Shown here: positions 24,917 through 36,010 of the stretch, one piece after another
Layout of the letters: every line of letters starts with the position of its first letter
Position numbering within the stretch: the stretch's first letter is position 1
Source of the DNA: Helichrysum umbraculigerum
Taxonomy: Eukaryota > Streptophyta > Magnoliopsida > Asterales > Asteraceae
Direction: 5' to 3'
DNA length: 64,000 nucleotides
NCBI GenBank assembly: GCA_949592205.1
Contig: CATIUR010000003.1
Coordinates: 167,885,759-167,949,758 of the forward strand
Made by a program: the position numbers and the translations under genes
The notes under the pieces: generated by a model
Database searches by the model: none
The model's input: the letters and a program-made list of their open reading frames with translations, nothing else
Told to the model about the DNA's origin: nothing

Positions 24917-26274
24917 ATGATGAAAATGTTTGGAAGGTGCTTTAGACCATCAACTACATATGAAGGTAAATTTTAATCATCAATCCTTTAGTGTTCTTCC
25001 CAATTCCCATTTTCTTTAACGGCTTTATGAAATATGATCATATCATTCTACCTAGATTCAAGAACGTACACATGATCAAATTTTAATTGAAAGAATGGTA
25101 CTATCTTTTTTGATTTGAAGGATAAACATAAATTCCTCCACTATATATATCTTCATATATTTTACAAATGCAGTTCCTATTCCCCATCAGCCAGAACCGG
25201 AACTAAAACCAGAATCAGAACCGATCATGTTCTCTTTAGAAGAAATGCAAATGGCTACCCTAGGCTGGAATTCAGACTCTGTCCTTGGAATAGGAAGAAC
25301 TTGTACGGTGTTCAAAGGCATATTAAAGAATAAAGAGGTAAAATATACTCTTAATTAGTTTGTGGTTTCACATATTTAGTTACAGCTAAAAGTATACTAT
25401 ATACCTTCAGATGGTTGCCATCAAAAGGCTACGGAAAGATCAAAGTGTGGACCAACAACTTTTCATCGAATACAAAGCTGAAAAGTCTATCCTTCGTCAC
25501 CTTCATCATGAAAACATTATACAACTGAAAGGCTTTAGCATCGGAATGGAGGAGTTGATTCTTGTGCTTGAATTGGCCCCAAAAGGAACATTGTATGATC
25601 GTTTACATGGTAATTGATATATAGTGTACACGTAAATGTTTTATTTGTATACGAATATATCAATTGGTTATGCTATAAATTAATTATTTTTATTTGCAGA
25701 TGCTAAGGAGTTGCTAGGATGGGAAAATCGGATGAAGATTGCATTGGGAGTGGCGAGAGCAATGAGCTACATTCATGAAATACTCCCGGTACCGCTTGTG
25801 CACAGAGATATAAAGACTACACACATACTAATAGATGAAAACTATAATGCAAAGCTAATTGATTTCAAGAATGCTATACACGAACCCAAAGATCTACACT
25901 TGAGTCATGTTGTGGGTAGTGTGCCATATGTTCCACGTGAGTACAGATATGAGAACACACTATCAACAAAATGTGATATCTACGCCTTTGGAGTAGTGTT
26001 GCTGGAATTGTTGACTGGTCGAAAACCAGCTCCTCAAGGAGAAATGAAAATCACATCTTGGGTAAGTGAAAGACTAACGGCCAGAGGGAATTGGGATACT
26101 AATGTGCCAGGGATGATTGACGAACGGATCTTTCAAACAGTCCCACCAAATGATATGTATAAGATGATGAAGTTGGCTGTAGATTGCATGAACCATTACT
26201 TTGATTGTCGGCCAAAAGCATCTGAAGTGGTTACACGACTGCTAGAGATATCATGTCTACATCATACAAAGTGA
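24917..26274 (+). CDS. RLCK-like protein kinase with degenerate catalytic motifs, likely pseudokinase
   Basis: Four exons, 24917-24965, 25174-25337, 25411-25609 and 25700-26274, join in one frame of 328 codons. A short N-terminus (MMKMFGRCF) and a proline/glutamate-rich linker precede a single kinase domain from about residue 38. The glycine loop GIGRTCTVFKG and the beta-3 lysine (VAIK, about K76) are present. The catalytic loop reads HRDIKTTHIL, so the metal-binding Asn of HRDxxxxN is His (about 179), and DFG has become DFK (192-194); the APE region reads PRE. There is no signal peptide or membrane segment, so it should be cytosolic or tethered through cysteine. Loss of the Asn and the DFG glycine suggests little or no catalysis and a scaffold or decoy role, by analogy with plant RLCK pseudokinases. 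Either ATG of the two in tandem could start it. Confidence 0.85.
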
Positions 26275-27011
26275 GTAACCAAAGATCAAGTAAACTACAG
26301 GAAGATAAAGTAAGGATTTAGAAAGGTTTATGGATGTGTTGACTTAAATTGTGTTTGGTTATATCCAGAAATGTTTATGGATGGATGTGTTGACTTTAAA
26401 TTCCTTCAGTTATATGTGGTTTTATTTTTATTATTAATAAACAGTTTAAGACGGAATGTCTTCCTGCTGCCACACTAAACTATGGTCTAATATTGACCAA
26501 CTTTACGTACCCATGTCGATCAACTCGTTTTACTTATGTCATCCTTTTAGTAGCTAAACTGTGTGACAATCGTCATTTAATTTGCTACAAGAGAAGGAAT
26601 CATAACAATTTGTTGATAATCAAAAGAAAAATTAATGTGCAAAAACGTAACACGATCCTTTTGCCTATTTGAAACCCAAAAACAGAAATCCAGGATACAT
26701 CTTGAGGCATGTGAAACTCGTAGTTACTTCAATACAATCCTCCCTTTTCACGGTGGTCAGATTCTTGGCATGGTGGTACAACATATTTTCATTGTATGAT
26801 GGTACAACAGTTAGTCGCTTTGCATGGTTCATTAATTTTAAAATAAAACTCTAATCATCTCATTAGATTTTCACTATGATTCTTAGGACACAGTTGTCAA
26901 GTAAAATACACAAACTTTTTACATGCAGTTTTTAACTTGAAACTATTTGCTTTAGTTGTTCATCGTCCATCATTATTTCTGGATGCACAACAGCACTAGT
27001 CAAACAATCAC
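26275..27011. other. Intergenic sequence, nothing recognised
   Basis: 3' flank of the RLCK-like gene, A+T-rich, with no bounded element or RNA gene seen. Confidence 0.5.
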
Positions 27012-27307
27012 GGGTTAATAATGGTTTAATCCCTAAAGTTTCACTTTTTTTTTCGTTTTAACCACTCAACTTTTTTTTGAATGTTTTTACCACTCAACTT
27101 AGGGTCAATAATGGTTTAATCCCAAAACTTTTAATTTGTTTTCGTTTTAACCACTCAACTTTGTTTTAAACGTTTTAACCACTCAACTTATGAGTTGACC
27201 ATACTTTAACCACTAAAGTTCATTTAACAATTAAAAAAACCCTTTTGTTAACTTATAATGAAAGTTTAGATCGGGATATATAAAATTTGAACTGATTTTT
27301 TATCGAC

Positions 27308-27697
27308 CAAAGTTGTCAAGAGAGAGATCTTACCTAGGATCGTTTTTGTCTTCACAAGATCGAATTCGTAAGATCAAATCGGGATCGTAAGATCTTACGA
27401 TTTCGATTTGAGCATAGGATCTTACCATTTCGATTTGAGCATAGGATCTTACGATGTCGATCCGATTGGATCTTACTTAACATGAATATAAGTTAAGAAA
27501 ATATAAATTAGTTAATTTTTGTCCAATAAAAGGTTAATAGGTTTATTATTTGTCATGCAATCAATCTTTTATATGCATTATAATACACATTTATGAGATC
27601 ATAATGTATGAGTAGGATCTTACGATCCCGATTTGATCTTACGATTTCGATCTTGTGAATACAAAAACGATTCTAGGTAAGATAAAGTTGACAACCT
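27308..27697. mobile_element. Nested inverted-repeat element rich in GATCTTACGAT motifs
   Basis: The left end (AGTTGTCAAGAG...CTTACCTAGGATCG) has an inverted counterpart at the right (CGATTCTAGGTAAGAT...GTTGACAAC). The interior repeats GATCTTACGATTTCGAT and GAGCATAGGATCTTAC several times. It interrupts the loop of the larger foldback element. Superfamily uncertain. Confidence 0.6.
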
Positions 27698-27701
27698 TAG
27701 T

Positions 27702-27888
27702 CAGGGGCGGAGCTAGAATGGGGAGTAGCGGGGCAGCTGCCCCCACAAATCTTTTAAAATTACGTAAAAAATAATTTTTTTTAAGGTATTAATGACAATT
27801 ATAAAATTTTGCCCCCTAAAAAATATAAAGAAGTACAAAATAATTTTGATTTTGCCCCCTCTATGGATAATTCCTAGCTCCGCCCCTG
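27702..27888. mobile_element. hAT MITE (187 bp)
   Basis: The terminal inverted repeats are CAGGGGCGGAGCTAG and CTAGCTCCGCCCCTG. An 8-bp direct repeat ACCTTAGT flanks it at 27694-27701 and 27889-27896. This is the innermost insertion of the nest. Confidence 0.9.
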
Positions 27889-28194
27889 ACCTTAGTCGAT
27901 AAAAAAATCAGTTCAAAGTTTATATATCCCGATCTAAACTTTCATTATAAGTTAACGAAAGGGTTTTTTAAATGGGTAAATGAACTGTAGTGGTTAAAGT
28001 ATAGTCAACTTATAAGTTGAGTGGTTTAAAACAAAGTTGAGTGGTTAAAACGAAAACAAATTGAAAGTTCAGAGATTAAACCATTATTGACCCTAAGTTG
28101 AGTGGTTAAAAAATTCAAAAAAAATTGAGTGGTTAAAACGAAAAAAAAGTGAAACTTTAGGTATTAAATCATTATTAACCCAATTAAGAACTCG

Positions 28195-28336
28195 ACGTAG
28201 CTTTCTAAGGTCGAAGACTTCAACTTTGACTAAAAAAACCGAACTTACTGGCCTATGATCAGACAGTCTCGAGTTCATTCCATTATAAAAAAGATGTTTT
28301 ATGCTTTTCTCCAACCATAAAATACGATCACACCTG
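28195..28336 (-). pseudogene. Fragment of a type I inositol polyphosphate 5-phosphatase, last-exon part
   Basis: On the minus strand an acceptor-like TTGTGCAG is followed by about 48 codons starting [17 protein letters not shown] and containing [13 protein letters not shown] and VKVEVF. The CDRILW and SDHRPV motifs are signatures of the catalytic domain of inositol polyphosphate 5-phosphatases; SDHRPV carries conserved catalytic residues. No other exon was found upstream (above 28340), and the foldback element at 27012-28181 abuts the downstream side. It is an isolated remnant that cannot encode an enzyme. Confidence 0.7.
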
Positions 28337-29457
28337 CACAAATCAACATACAGCTTAACTTATAAGGTAAAAGTGATAATGAACTTCAAATTTTTATGTA
28401 GATCTTATAATATAATCCAACAAAGAATTTCATTTTGTAATGTTTTGGAAAGCTAAAATATGTCACGTTATATCTTGGTCGACAAGATTTTGTTATCTTT
28501 TCACGATTCCGGGTTGCATAATAGTTAAAAAGGGACAAGTTTTTTAAAGTATGTAAGACATGAAATAAAAAAAAAAAAAAAAAAAAAGGTTGTCACATAA
28601 GGGACAAAATAAAAAGTAGGTTGTCTTTGAAGACCTTTTGCTTCTGCTTCCCTGCTTACTATTTACTATTGCTATCACCTCAACTGCTTTGACCTGCTCA
28701 CTTAGAGTGAAGATCAATAATGGGCGGAAAGGAGTTCACACAAGATCACAGAGCGAGAGAGAGAGCCTTCGCTTACCTGTTTAACCGTGCCCTCCTATCA
28801 CACCTATCTCCTTTTTCCTTCAGTCACATCCAGTCTCAGTTCTGCTTCCAACTATCGATGGGGGAAACAAAATTCTAGCTTAAGAATACTGTCCGATGGT
28901 GTTCTAAACTCTGGATCATCTCTTAATCATCCATGTTATTGCAACGTATATTTTTTTTTTATGGTTATTCCCTTATTATAACCTTATTCCTATTCCTATC
29001 ATCCTATGGGGGAGTGATTTATACACCAATATTATTTATACGTATATTTTTATGTTTATACCATGATTATAACCATATTCCTATTCCTATAGGGGAGTGA
29101 CACCAATTTTTTTTTTTTTTTTACGTAGTGTTTAATGATATTATTATATTCTACAATACTTTAAAACACGGTTAATAATCCAGAGATTAAAAAATCAATG
29201 CCATACGACTAGTACACATATCATTATCGATATTGCTAACTTCTCTTTTTAATATAGCCCTAGGAATAATAAAAGCACCGCTCAGTTTTATTGGAGCTTA
29301 AATAATTTAACTGATTAATGATCTTTACTTAGTAATTTCCATTTGTCAACTTTCGAAGACTTCCTCTTGTTAGTCAAACGTGACCCAATGATGATGCCGT
29401 TGTTATTTTTAAATAAGTCCCGCAAAGGGTGTGTGTTTCTCTGTCTTTCATAAATAA
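28337..29457. other. Intergenic sequence, nothing recognised
   Basis: Contains an A-run (28567-28587) and a GAGAGAGAG stretch near 28753. Short frames here have no family signature. The duplicated phrase CCTATTCCTAT at about 28985 and 29080 is a small local repeat. Confidence 0.5.
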
Positions 29458-29459
29458 TA

Positions 29460-29645
29460 CTCCCTCCGTCCCATAATAAGTGTCTCACTTACTATTTTGG
29501 GACGTCCCAAAATAAGTGTCCAGATTCCCTTTCAGCCAATCAGAAAAGACTTTAGTGGGTAAAGATGAGATGTTATTGGTAGATAGTGACTTTCCTTAAA
29601 CTGTGTGCATTTTTACATGAGACACTTATTTTGGGACGGAGGGAG
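29460..29645. mobile_element. Stowaway MITE (Tc1/Mariner-like), 186 bp
   Basis: The ends are inverted copies starting CTCCCTCCGTCCCA, the classic Stowaway terminus, with TA duplications at 29458-29459 and 29646-29647. Confidence 0.92.
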
Positions 29646-29745
29646 TATATACTATACTATCCTAAGCATGGAGACCAATATATATACATGACTATATGTA
29701 CATTATTATGATTATTATTAGTTATTAGTTATTACAAATTTCATA

Positions 29746-30001
29746 CTCCCTCCGTCCCAAATTAAATGTCTCATTTTGACTTTTAAAAGTCATTATTTTA
29801 TAACTTTGACCTTAAATATTTCTTATTGTGTTATATAATACTTGATGTAAATTATACCAATGAAAATACATTTAAAAGTCAATCCATTCATATATTTTGC
29901 ATCAAGGATTATATAACACAATCAAAAATATTTAAGGTAAAAGTTGTAAAATAATGACTTTTAAAAGTCAAAATGAGACACTTAATTTGGGACGGAGGGA
30001 G
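29746..30001. mobile_element. Second Stowaway MITE, 256 bp
   Basis: Termini CTCCCTCCGTCCCAAATTAA and its inverted copy, TA duplications at 29744-29745 and 30002-30003. The arms extend far inward (TTTTGACTTTTAAAAGTCA in both), so the transcript would fold into a long hairpin. Confidence 0.92.
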
Positions 30002-30012
30002 TATATATTTTA

Positions 30013-30437
30013 GGGAAATTTGCAATTTTTGTCCCTGTGGTTTTCTGTTTTTGCCAGTTTTGTCCTTTTACTTTTTTTTTTCGCTTTTTTTGTCCTTGTG
30101 GTTTTCTGTTTTTGCCGGTTTTGTCCTTTTACTTTTTTTTCGCTTTTTTTATCCCTGTGGTTTTCAGTTTTTGCCGATTTTATCCCTGTGGTTTTCAGTT
30201 TTTTGCCCATTTTACATAATCTCGTGATAGAAGGGAGTGATAAAATCGGCAAAAACTTAACACCACAGGGATAAAATCGGCAAAAACTGAAAACTACAGG
30301 GATAAAAAAAGCGAAAAAAGTAAAAGGACAAAACTGGCAAAAACAGAAAACCACAGGGACAAAAAAAGCGAAAAAAAAGTAAAAGGACAAAACTGGAAAA
30401 AACAGAAAACCACAGGGACAAAAATTGCAAATTTCTC
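30013..30437. mobile_element. Mutator-like foldback MITE, 425 bp
   Basis: The ends read GGGAAATTTGCAATTTTTG and, inverted, GAGAAATTTGCAATTTTTG. A 9-bp direct repeat TATATTTTA flanks it at 30004-30012 and 30438-30446. The arms contain inverted tandem units of GTCCCTGTGGTTTTC plus TTTTGCC and meet near 30225. It ends 142 bp upstream of the TKP1 start codon. The four overlapping open frames in it are repeat artefacts. Confidence 0.9.
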
Positions 30438-30579
30438 TATATTTTAACATCTAAGCTGCCTTTATTGATTTGGTGAATGCATCATCTACTTTGACCAGCA
30501 GGCCGGCATTGTGAGTTTGTAACCCATCTTCAGCATATGCTACAATTTCTCCAAAGAATTTCCATTATCGAATCAAGAG

Positions 30580-33344
30580 ATGCAATCCGTAACCGCGATT
30601 AGTGACGAAGAAAAATTACGTTCATTAGCAGCTGAACGACTATGTCATCGCTTTTCTCTTGCCAAGATTCGGTCAGCTACATTGAATTTTGAAGATATGT
30701 TGATCATTGGGAAGGGAGGGTTTGGGAAAGTATACAAAGGTTATATCTATGGTCTTGGTAGCAAAGATAATAGTGCGCGTGTTGTTGCCATCAAACGCTT
30801 AGATTCATTGTCTAGACAGGGATCATCTGAGTTCATGACCGAAATTGAGATGCTTTCCAAGTTCCGTCATTGTCATCTGGTGTCTTTAATTGGTTATTGT
30901 ACTGAAGGCCAGGAAATGATACTTGTTTATGAGTACATGCCTAATGAGACCATTGAGCATCATCTGCATAAATCTGATACTCCTTTAACTTGGATGCACC
31001 GACTTAAAATAAGCATAGGTGCTGCACTGGGATTAGATTACCTGCACACTGGTGTAGGCACCCAACATGGAGTCATACATAGAGACGTGAAAAGCTCAAA
31101 TATTCTGCTAGATGAGAATTGGGAAGCTAAGATTGCAGATTTTGGGTTGTCTAAAATTATAAATCAACCATCGTCTAGTGTTACTACGGACCTTAAAGGC
31201 ACTATTGGGTATCTTGATCCAGAGTACTATATGACTGGGCACCTGACAAGGAGTTCAGATGTTTATGCCTTTGGGGTTGTTTTGTTCGAATTGTTATCTG
31301 GGAGGCGTGCAGTTGATAGACGTTTTAGTGAGGAGTTGAATTTGGCAACTTGGGCTCAAAAGTGTGTTAGAGAACGAAGATTGGATCAAATTGTTAGTTC
31401 TCATATCACAGGACAAATTTCTTCAAAATGTCTGAAGGAATTTGTACAGATTGCAGACCGTTGTTTGAAAAGTTCTCGAAAAGAACGCCCAACGATGGCT
31501 GAGGTTGTGGTTGCTCTTCAGTTATCGATGGCATTACAGGAGCAATTTGACAGTTCTCCTCAGCGTGATGGCCCAATGGGTTTTACCCATATAATGCAAA
31601 AGTATCTAGTTTTTGGGAGTAGAAACAACTCTGGTATAGCGAAACTTTTCCTTAAGTGTCGTGTGGTATATTTGGTTATTTTCATCTATACATTTTATCT
31701 CATAACAATCTTAGAAATTTCCTAGAATTGAATATGATACGAAGTTAAAAGATGATGACATATAATTTATAAGTGTCTTGGGTTTGTTTATGTGTTATAT
31801 TTGATTTATTTATTTTACTTTCTTGTTTTTTCTCTCCTTGTTAAGTCGACCTTGACACAGAGACATCTTCCGATAGTGGCCTTATGGAGTATTCTTTTAG
31901 AATATTTTCATCTAGTGATATGGAACTTGCCACCAGGAATTTCAGCAGTCACATGTTGTTGGGTCGTGGACAGTATGGAGAGGTATTTAAAGGTTGGCTT
32001 GAAAAGAGGACGTTTTCGCCTTCGTTGTCTGATACTGGATTGCCCATTGCAGTTAAGAGACTCCATTCATACAAGCTTAAATCTCCTCAGATAAAGGAGG
32101 TAGAACATTACTTCCTCCATTATTGATCCCATAGTTGAAATCCAATTCTCATATTGGATATATGAAATCTAAAAGTGGCATGTGTGTTCTATTTTTTGAT
32201 CTATTCACTTGCAAAACCTTGTTTTCCGACCTCACTTTCTTCACATGAAAATGAGCTTGTATAGCAGTTTATTATTGCTTAGTTGGACTGCTTTCTTATT
32301 AATCCGTTATTATTGTGGATGCAGCTGAATATGAATATTCTGGAAGAATTTAATGATCCGAATGTTGTTAAGATCTTAGGCTATTGCGTGGAAAAGGATT
32401 TGGTACTTATTGTTTACGAGTTCATGCGTCAAGGAACCTTAAAGGATTACCTGTTCCGTGGTAAGCCTGATTCTAGTATACTTACCAAGTAACTAAAACA
32501 AATATAATTGTACATGAGTAGTTGAATGAAGTTAGTTAAGTGACATAAAAGGAGTTGCCTTGCAGTTGAAAGAAAGATAGAGCCACAACTACTGATTTCG
32601 CGAGTTACAATTGCAATTGGAGTTGCTCGAGGCCTTGTGTTCTTGCATACAAAGCTTCAACTTGCTGATTGTTCATTACAGATGCACAATATAATGTTGG
32701 ATGAGGTATATATGTCTTGCAAACAAACTGCCTAATATTCTTGATAATGCCTATGTTCACAAGCCCTTAAACCCAAATTAACTGCCTAATGTCCTGAACA
32801 TGCCAGTGACAATTCTTTGCTTTCCCTTGACTAATATCCCAGGAGTTCAATGCAAAACTCTCAGATTTTGATGTGGCATTGTTGGTACCGTGTGACGATG
32901 CAACCTTGTATACTCATCCAAGTTCATCGAGTAAATTTACATTTTTCCTTTCTGCTCTGTTCTTTTTCTTTTTTTTGATTCTATATCTGACAGAATATAA
33001 AAATTTCAGATTATAATTCAAAGGTGAGGAGTGGCGTGTTTGGTTTTGGAGTGATATTGATGGAGCTACTAACTGGGAAACCGATTGATAATGAAAGTGA
33101 TCTGACGGTAACAAGACATCGTCTACCGGGAGAACATGGGTTTATCTTTTTAGGGAGCATTTATTGGGCATTGGACATTAAGCTAAGATTAAACTTCCCG
33201 CTAAACAAACCGGCGAGCCAATTAGCCTTACTGGCTCAAAAATGTGTTGTGAAAGAATCCGATCTACGCCCAACCCTTAAATCAGTCTTGGAGGAACTGG
33301 AAGAAATATATGCAGTCTTGTTAAAATTTGATAATAGCAGTTAA
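30580..33344 (+). CDS. TKP1: tandem kinase-pseudokinase protein (FERONIA-like kinase plus RLCK-like pseudokinase)
   Basis: Six exons, 30580-31633, 31846-32099, 32325-32460, 32566-32705, 32843-32930 and 33010-33344, join in one frame of exactly 668 codons; the exon phases are the same in the neighbouring paralogue. Exon 1 encodes a full Ser/Thr kinase of the kind found in CrRLK1L (FERONIA-like) receptors: glycine loop IGKGGFGKVYKG (43-54), Lys72, HRDVKSSN (Asp169, Asn174), DFGLSK (187) and DPEY (Glu215). Exons 2-6 encode a second kinase fold with glycine loop LGRGQYGEVFKG (390-401) and AVK (Lys422). There the HRD loop is gone (ADCSLQMHNIMLDE) and DFG is DFD, so it is a pseudokinase. There is no signal peptide, malectin domain or membrane segment, so the protein is cytoplasmic. 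Kinase-pseudokinase tandems are known as plant disease-resistance proteins (Rpg1, Yr15/WTK1); an immune role here is inference. The ATG is the first in frame after a stop at about 30522. Confidence 0.88.
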
Positions 33345-34025
33345 TAGAGAGGTAATGCCTTTAGCATGTATATACATATTCTTTATAAGTTCATGCTGGT
33401 TAAATTTACTCAGCTCAATTTTGTAAGTTCATATACATTTGCTTGTGTATAATTTCTTGCAAAATGGAATTTATTTCATCATAAACTTTAATGTAGGTTA
33501 ATCCACTTACATACCGCATGATAAAAAAATTTGACCTTAAAGCTGATAATATGTAGACACAATCACACAAACAAACAAAGTCGAAAACTACATATAATTC
33601 ACATGATGACAACAAACTATTTTATATAATTCACATAAAGTTTTATGATGATCAGACTAAATGTTGTGATTATCAAGAAAATAATGATGATTTAGTTGAA
33701 AAACGAATTGGTTAAACACTTTTAGAATTTTATAATGAAATGTTGATGGCAATAACCAGTAATAATCTGCCGGAAGTATTTTTTATGAAAAAGGCCCTTT
33801 CAGAAAAATAAAATAATATAGGAAAGCCAATTTTTGTGATTATCAGAAGGACCAGCCTAGATTAGCTTAATTGGGCAATAACTTTTTTTATTTAGGAACG
33901 GTACACGTAACCATTTGTATTCAATTGATCTGTTCATTTTGCCACAGCTTTTCTTTTATCTGATCCAACTTCCAACTACGTTCTCTAAAAGGCTTCAGCA
34001 CATATCTTAATAACTAACCAGGATT
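33345..34025. promoter_or_regulatory. Spacer between TKP1 and TKP2
   Basis: About 680 bp, A+T-rich, with no transposon ends recognised. It holds the 3' region of TKP1 and the presumed promoter of TKP2. Confidence 0.5.
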
Positions 34026-35465
34026 ATGAACTATGCAGCTATTAAGGGTGATGAATTCTCATCAACAAGTATAGTACATCAGTGTCGCCTTTTTTCTCTT
34101 GAAGAGATTCAGTCGGCAACTAAAAACTTTAATGATGAACTGGTCATCGGACAGGGAGGATTTGGAAAGGTTTACAGAGGCCAAATTTGTAGTGAAGAAA
34201 TGGATCATTTTGTGGCCATCAAACGGTTGGACATTATGTCCAACCAGGGAGCACCTGAGTTCAAGGAGGAAATCGAGATACTGTCTAAGTTATGCCACTG
34301 TAACTTGGTGTCTCTGATTGGTTTTTGTGATAATAACAAGGAGATGATCCTTGTTTATAAGTATATGCCCCATGGAACCCTCTACCATCATTTACACAAT
34401 GCTGGTACTCATTTAAATTGGGTGCAGCGACTTAAAATAAGCATAGGTGCTGGACGAGGATTGGACTACCTTCACACTGGTGTTGGCACCCAACATGGAA
34501 TCATACATCGTGATGTCAAGAGTTCAAACATTCTTTTGGATGAGAACTGGGTAGCCATGATATCAGATTTTGGATTGTCCAAGATAAGCCCAACTAATCA
34601 ATCAATATCGTATGTTGATGCCAGTGTGAAAGGAACATTCGGGTATATGGATCCAAAGTATTTCTATACCAGAAAACTGACAAGGAAAATAGATGTGTAC
34701 GCATTTGGGGTGGTGCTGTTTGAATTGCTATCTGGGAGGCTTGCAGTAGACAGAAACTATAGTGAGGACCAGTACTGTAGTTTAGTAAGGTGGGCTCAAA
34801 CACGTGTTAAAGCTCGAAAATTAGATCAACTGGTTGATCCTAAGATCAGGGGAACAATCTTTCCCAAATGTTTAAGATGCTTTGTGAAGATGGCAGATCG
34901 TTGTGTGCATAGTTCTCCGAAAGAACGACCATCCATGACTGAAGTTGTGGCCTCACTTCATGCTTTCTGGAACTACAGCAGAACTCTGACAACTCTGGTG
35001 AGTTTTCAGGAATAGTTGCAGGCATAATGGGGCTTACTTCGAAGATTCAAATGTATCTTGTTTCCAAGACTAAACTAAAATCTGGTATAAACAAAGTTTT
35101 CATCACCGTTGTATGTTGATATTTGCATGTTTGTAGATATATGAGCACCTAGTTCTAATGTTTTTTTTGACTTTTTCTATCCTATGGAAAGGTTCCGACC
35201 CGAGTTTTTGTCCATTGTTTAAGACCAAAGTGAAACTAGTTCACCAAGGAGCCTTGATGGTGGCTCTCATCAGAACGGGGAATTTGTGGAAGGAGATGTA
35301 AAAATGTTCACATTTGAAGAACTGAAACTTGCTACCCGAAACTTCGAGAATGAAACATGCTTGGGTTTTGGGACTAATGGAACTGTTTACAAAGGTTGGA
35401 TTGACAAAACAACATATTCCCCATGTAAGTATGATACTGAATTGCCCATTGCAGTCAAGATTCTT

Positions 35466-35973
35466 TGTTAGGTGTGGAGTCTGATGTAGCCATCCAGGCG
35501 GAGGGCAGTACTTCAGAGAATACTCCAGGCAGAAAGAAGTCTGACAGGATCCAGGCAGTCAGAGTTCGGGTAGGAGAGACTTCGGGGCTGTAGGTTGAGT
35601 TGAAGGAAGTCTGGCAACTTCCGGGCGGAGGTTGCTCCGGGAGGAGGTTCCTCCGTGGCAGAATGCTGTTGAGGCGGTGGAAGCCCATGGGCTTGGCCCA
35701 TGACGGAAAAACCCTAATTTGTTCTCTATAAATACATCTCATTTGTAATTGTAAACCCTAAGTTTCAAAGGAGGCAAGTTTGCCCTAATAAGATCAATAT
35801 CTCTAGTTCGGCCGTGGATTAAGCTTTGATCACATCGATCATTGCCCAACCACGTTATATCTCGTGTTATTTATTTTATCGTTTACTATTGTCTTGTTGT
35901 CGTTTGATTGTTCGTATTATTCCGCGTGAGTTTGTTTTGATAGATTGGTGGATTAGATTGAATCCACCCAACA
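35466..35973 (+). repeat. 5' LTR of copia-1
   Basis: 508 bp. A TATA box, TATAAATA, lies at about 35728-35735. It contains 38 bp (GGAAGTCTGGCAACTTCC and following) that are missing from the 3' LTR. Confidence 0.93.
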
Positions 35974-36010
35974 AACTGGTATCAGAGCTTCAGATTCGAA
36001 GCCGGGAACG

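Larger units (their letters stand above)
27012..28181. mobile_element. Long foldback (Mutator-like) element with nested insertions
   Basis: Inverted arms of roughly 290-300 bp lie at 27012-27311 and 27896-28181; both ends read GGGTTAATAATG inward, and each arm repeats CGTTTTAACCACTCAACTT-type blocks. No clear target duplication was found. The centre (27312-27895) is made of at least two later insertions, annotated separately. There is no coding sequence. Confidence 0.7.

Noticed and set aside
30010..30450. Open frame of 146 residues on the minus strand with several overlapping plus-strand frames
   Set aside because: It lies entirely in a Mutator-like MITE with a 9-bp target duplication, and the peptide is a translation of its tandem inverted units.
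34986..35015. GTGAGT donor and in-frame stop at the end of TKP2 exon 1 as the true gene end
   Set aside because: Alignment with TKP1 shows the homologous frame continuing past this point in another phase to a donor at 35084, so a one-base deletion is the better explanation.
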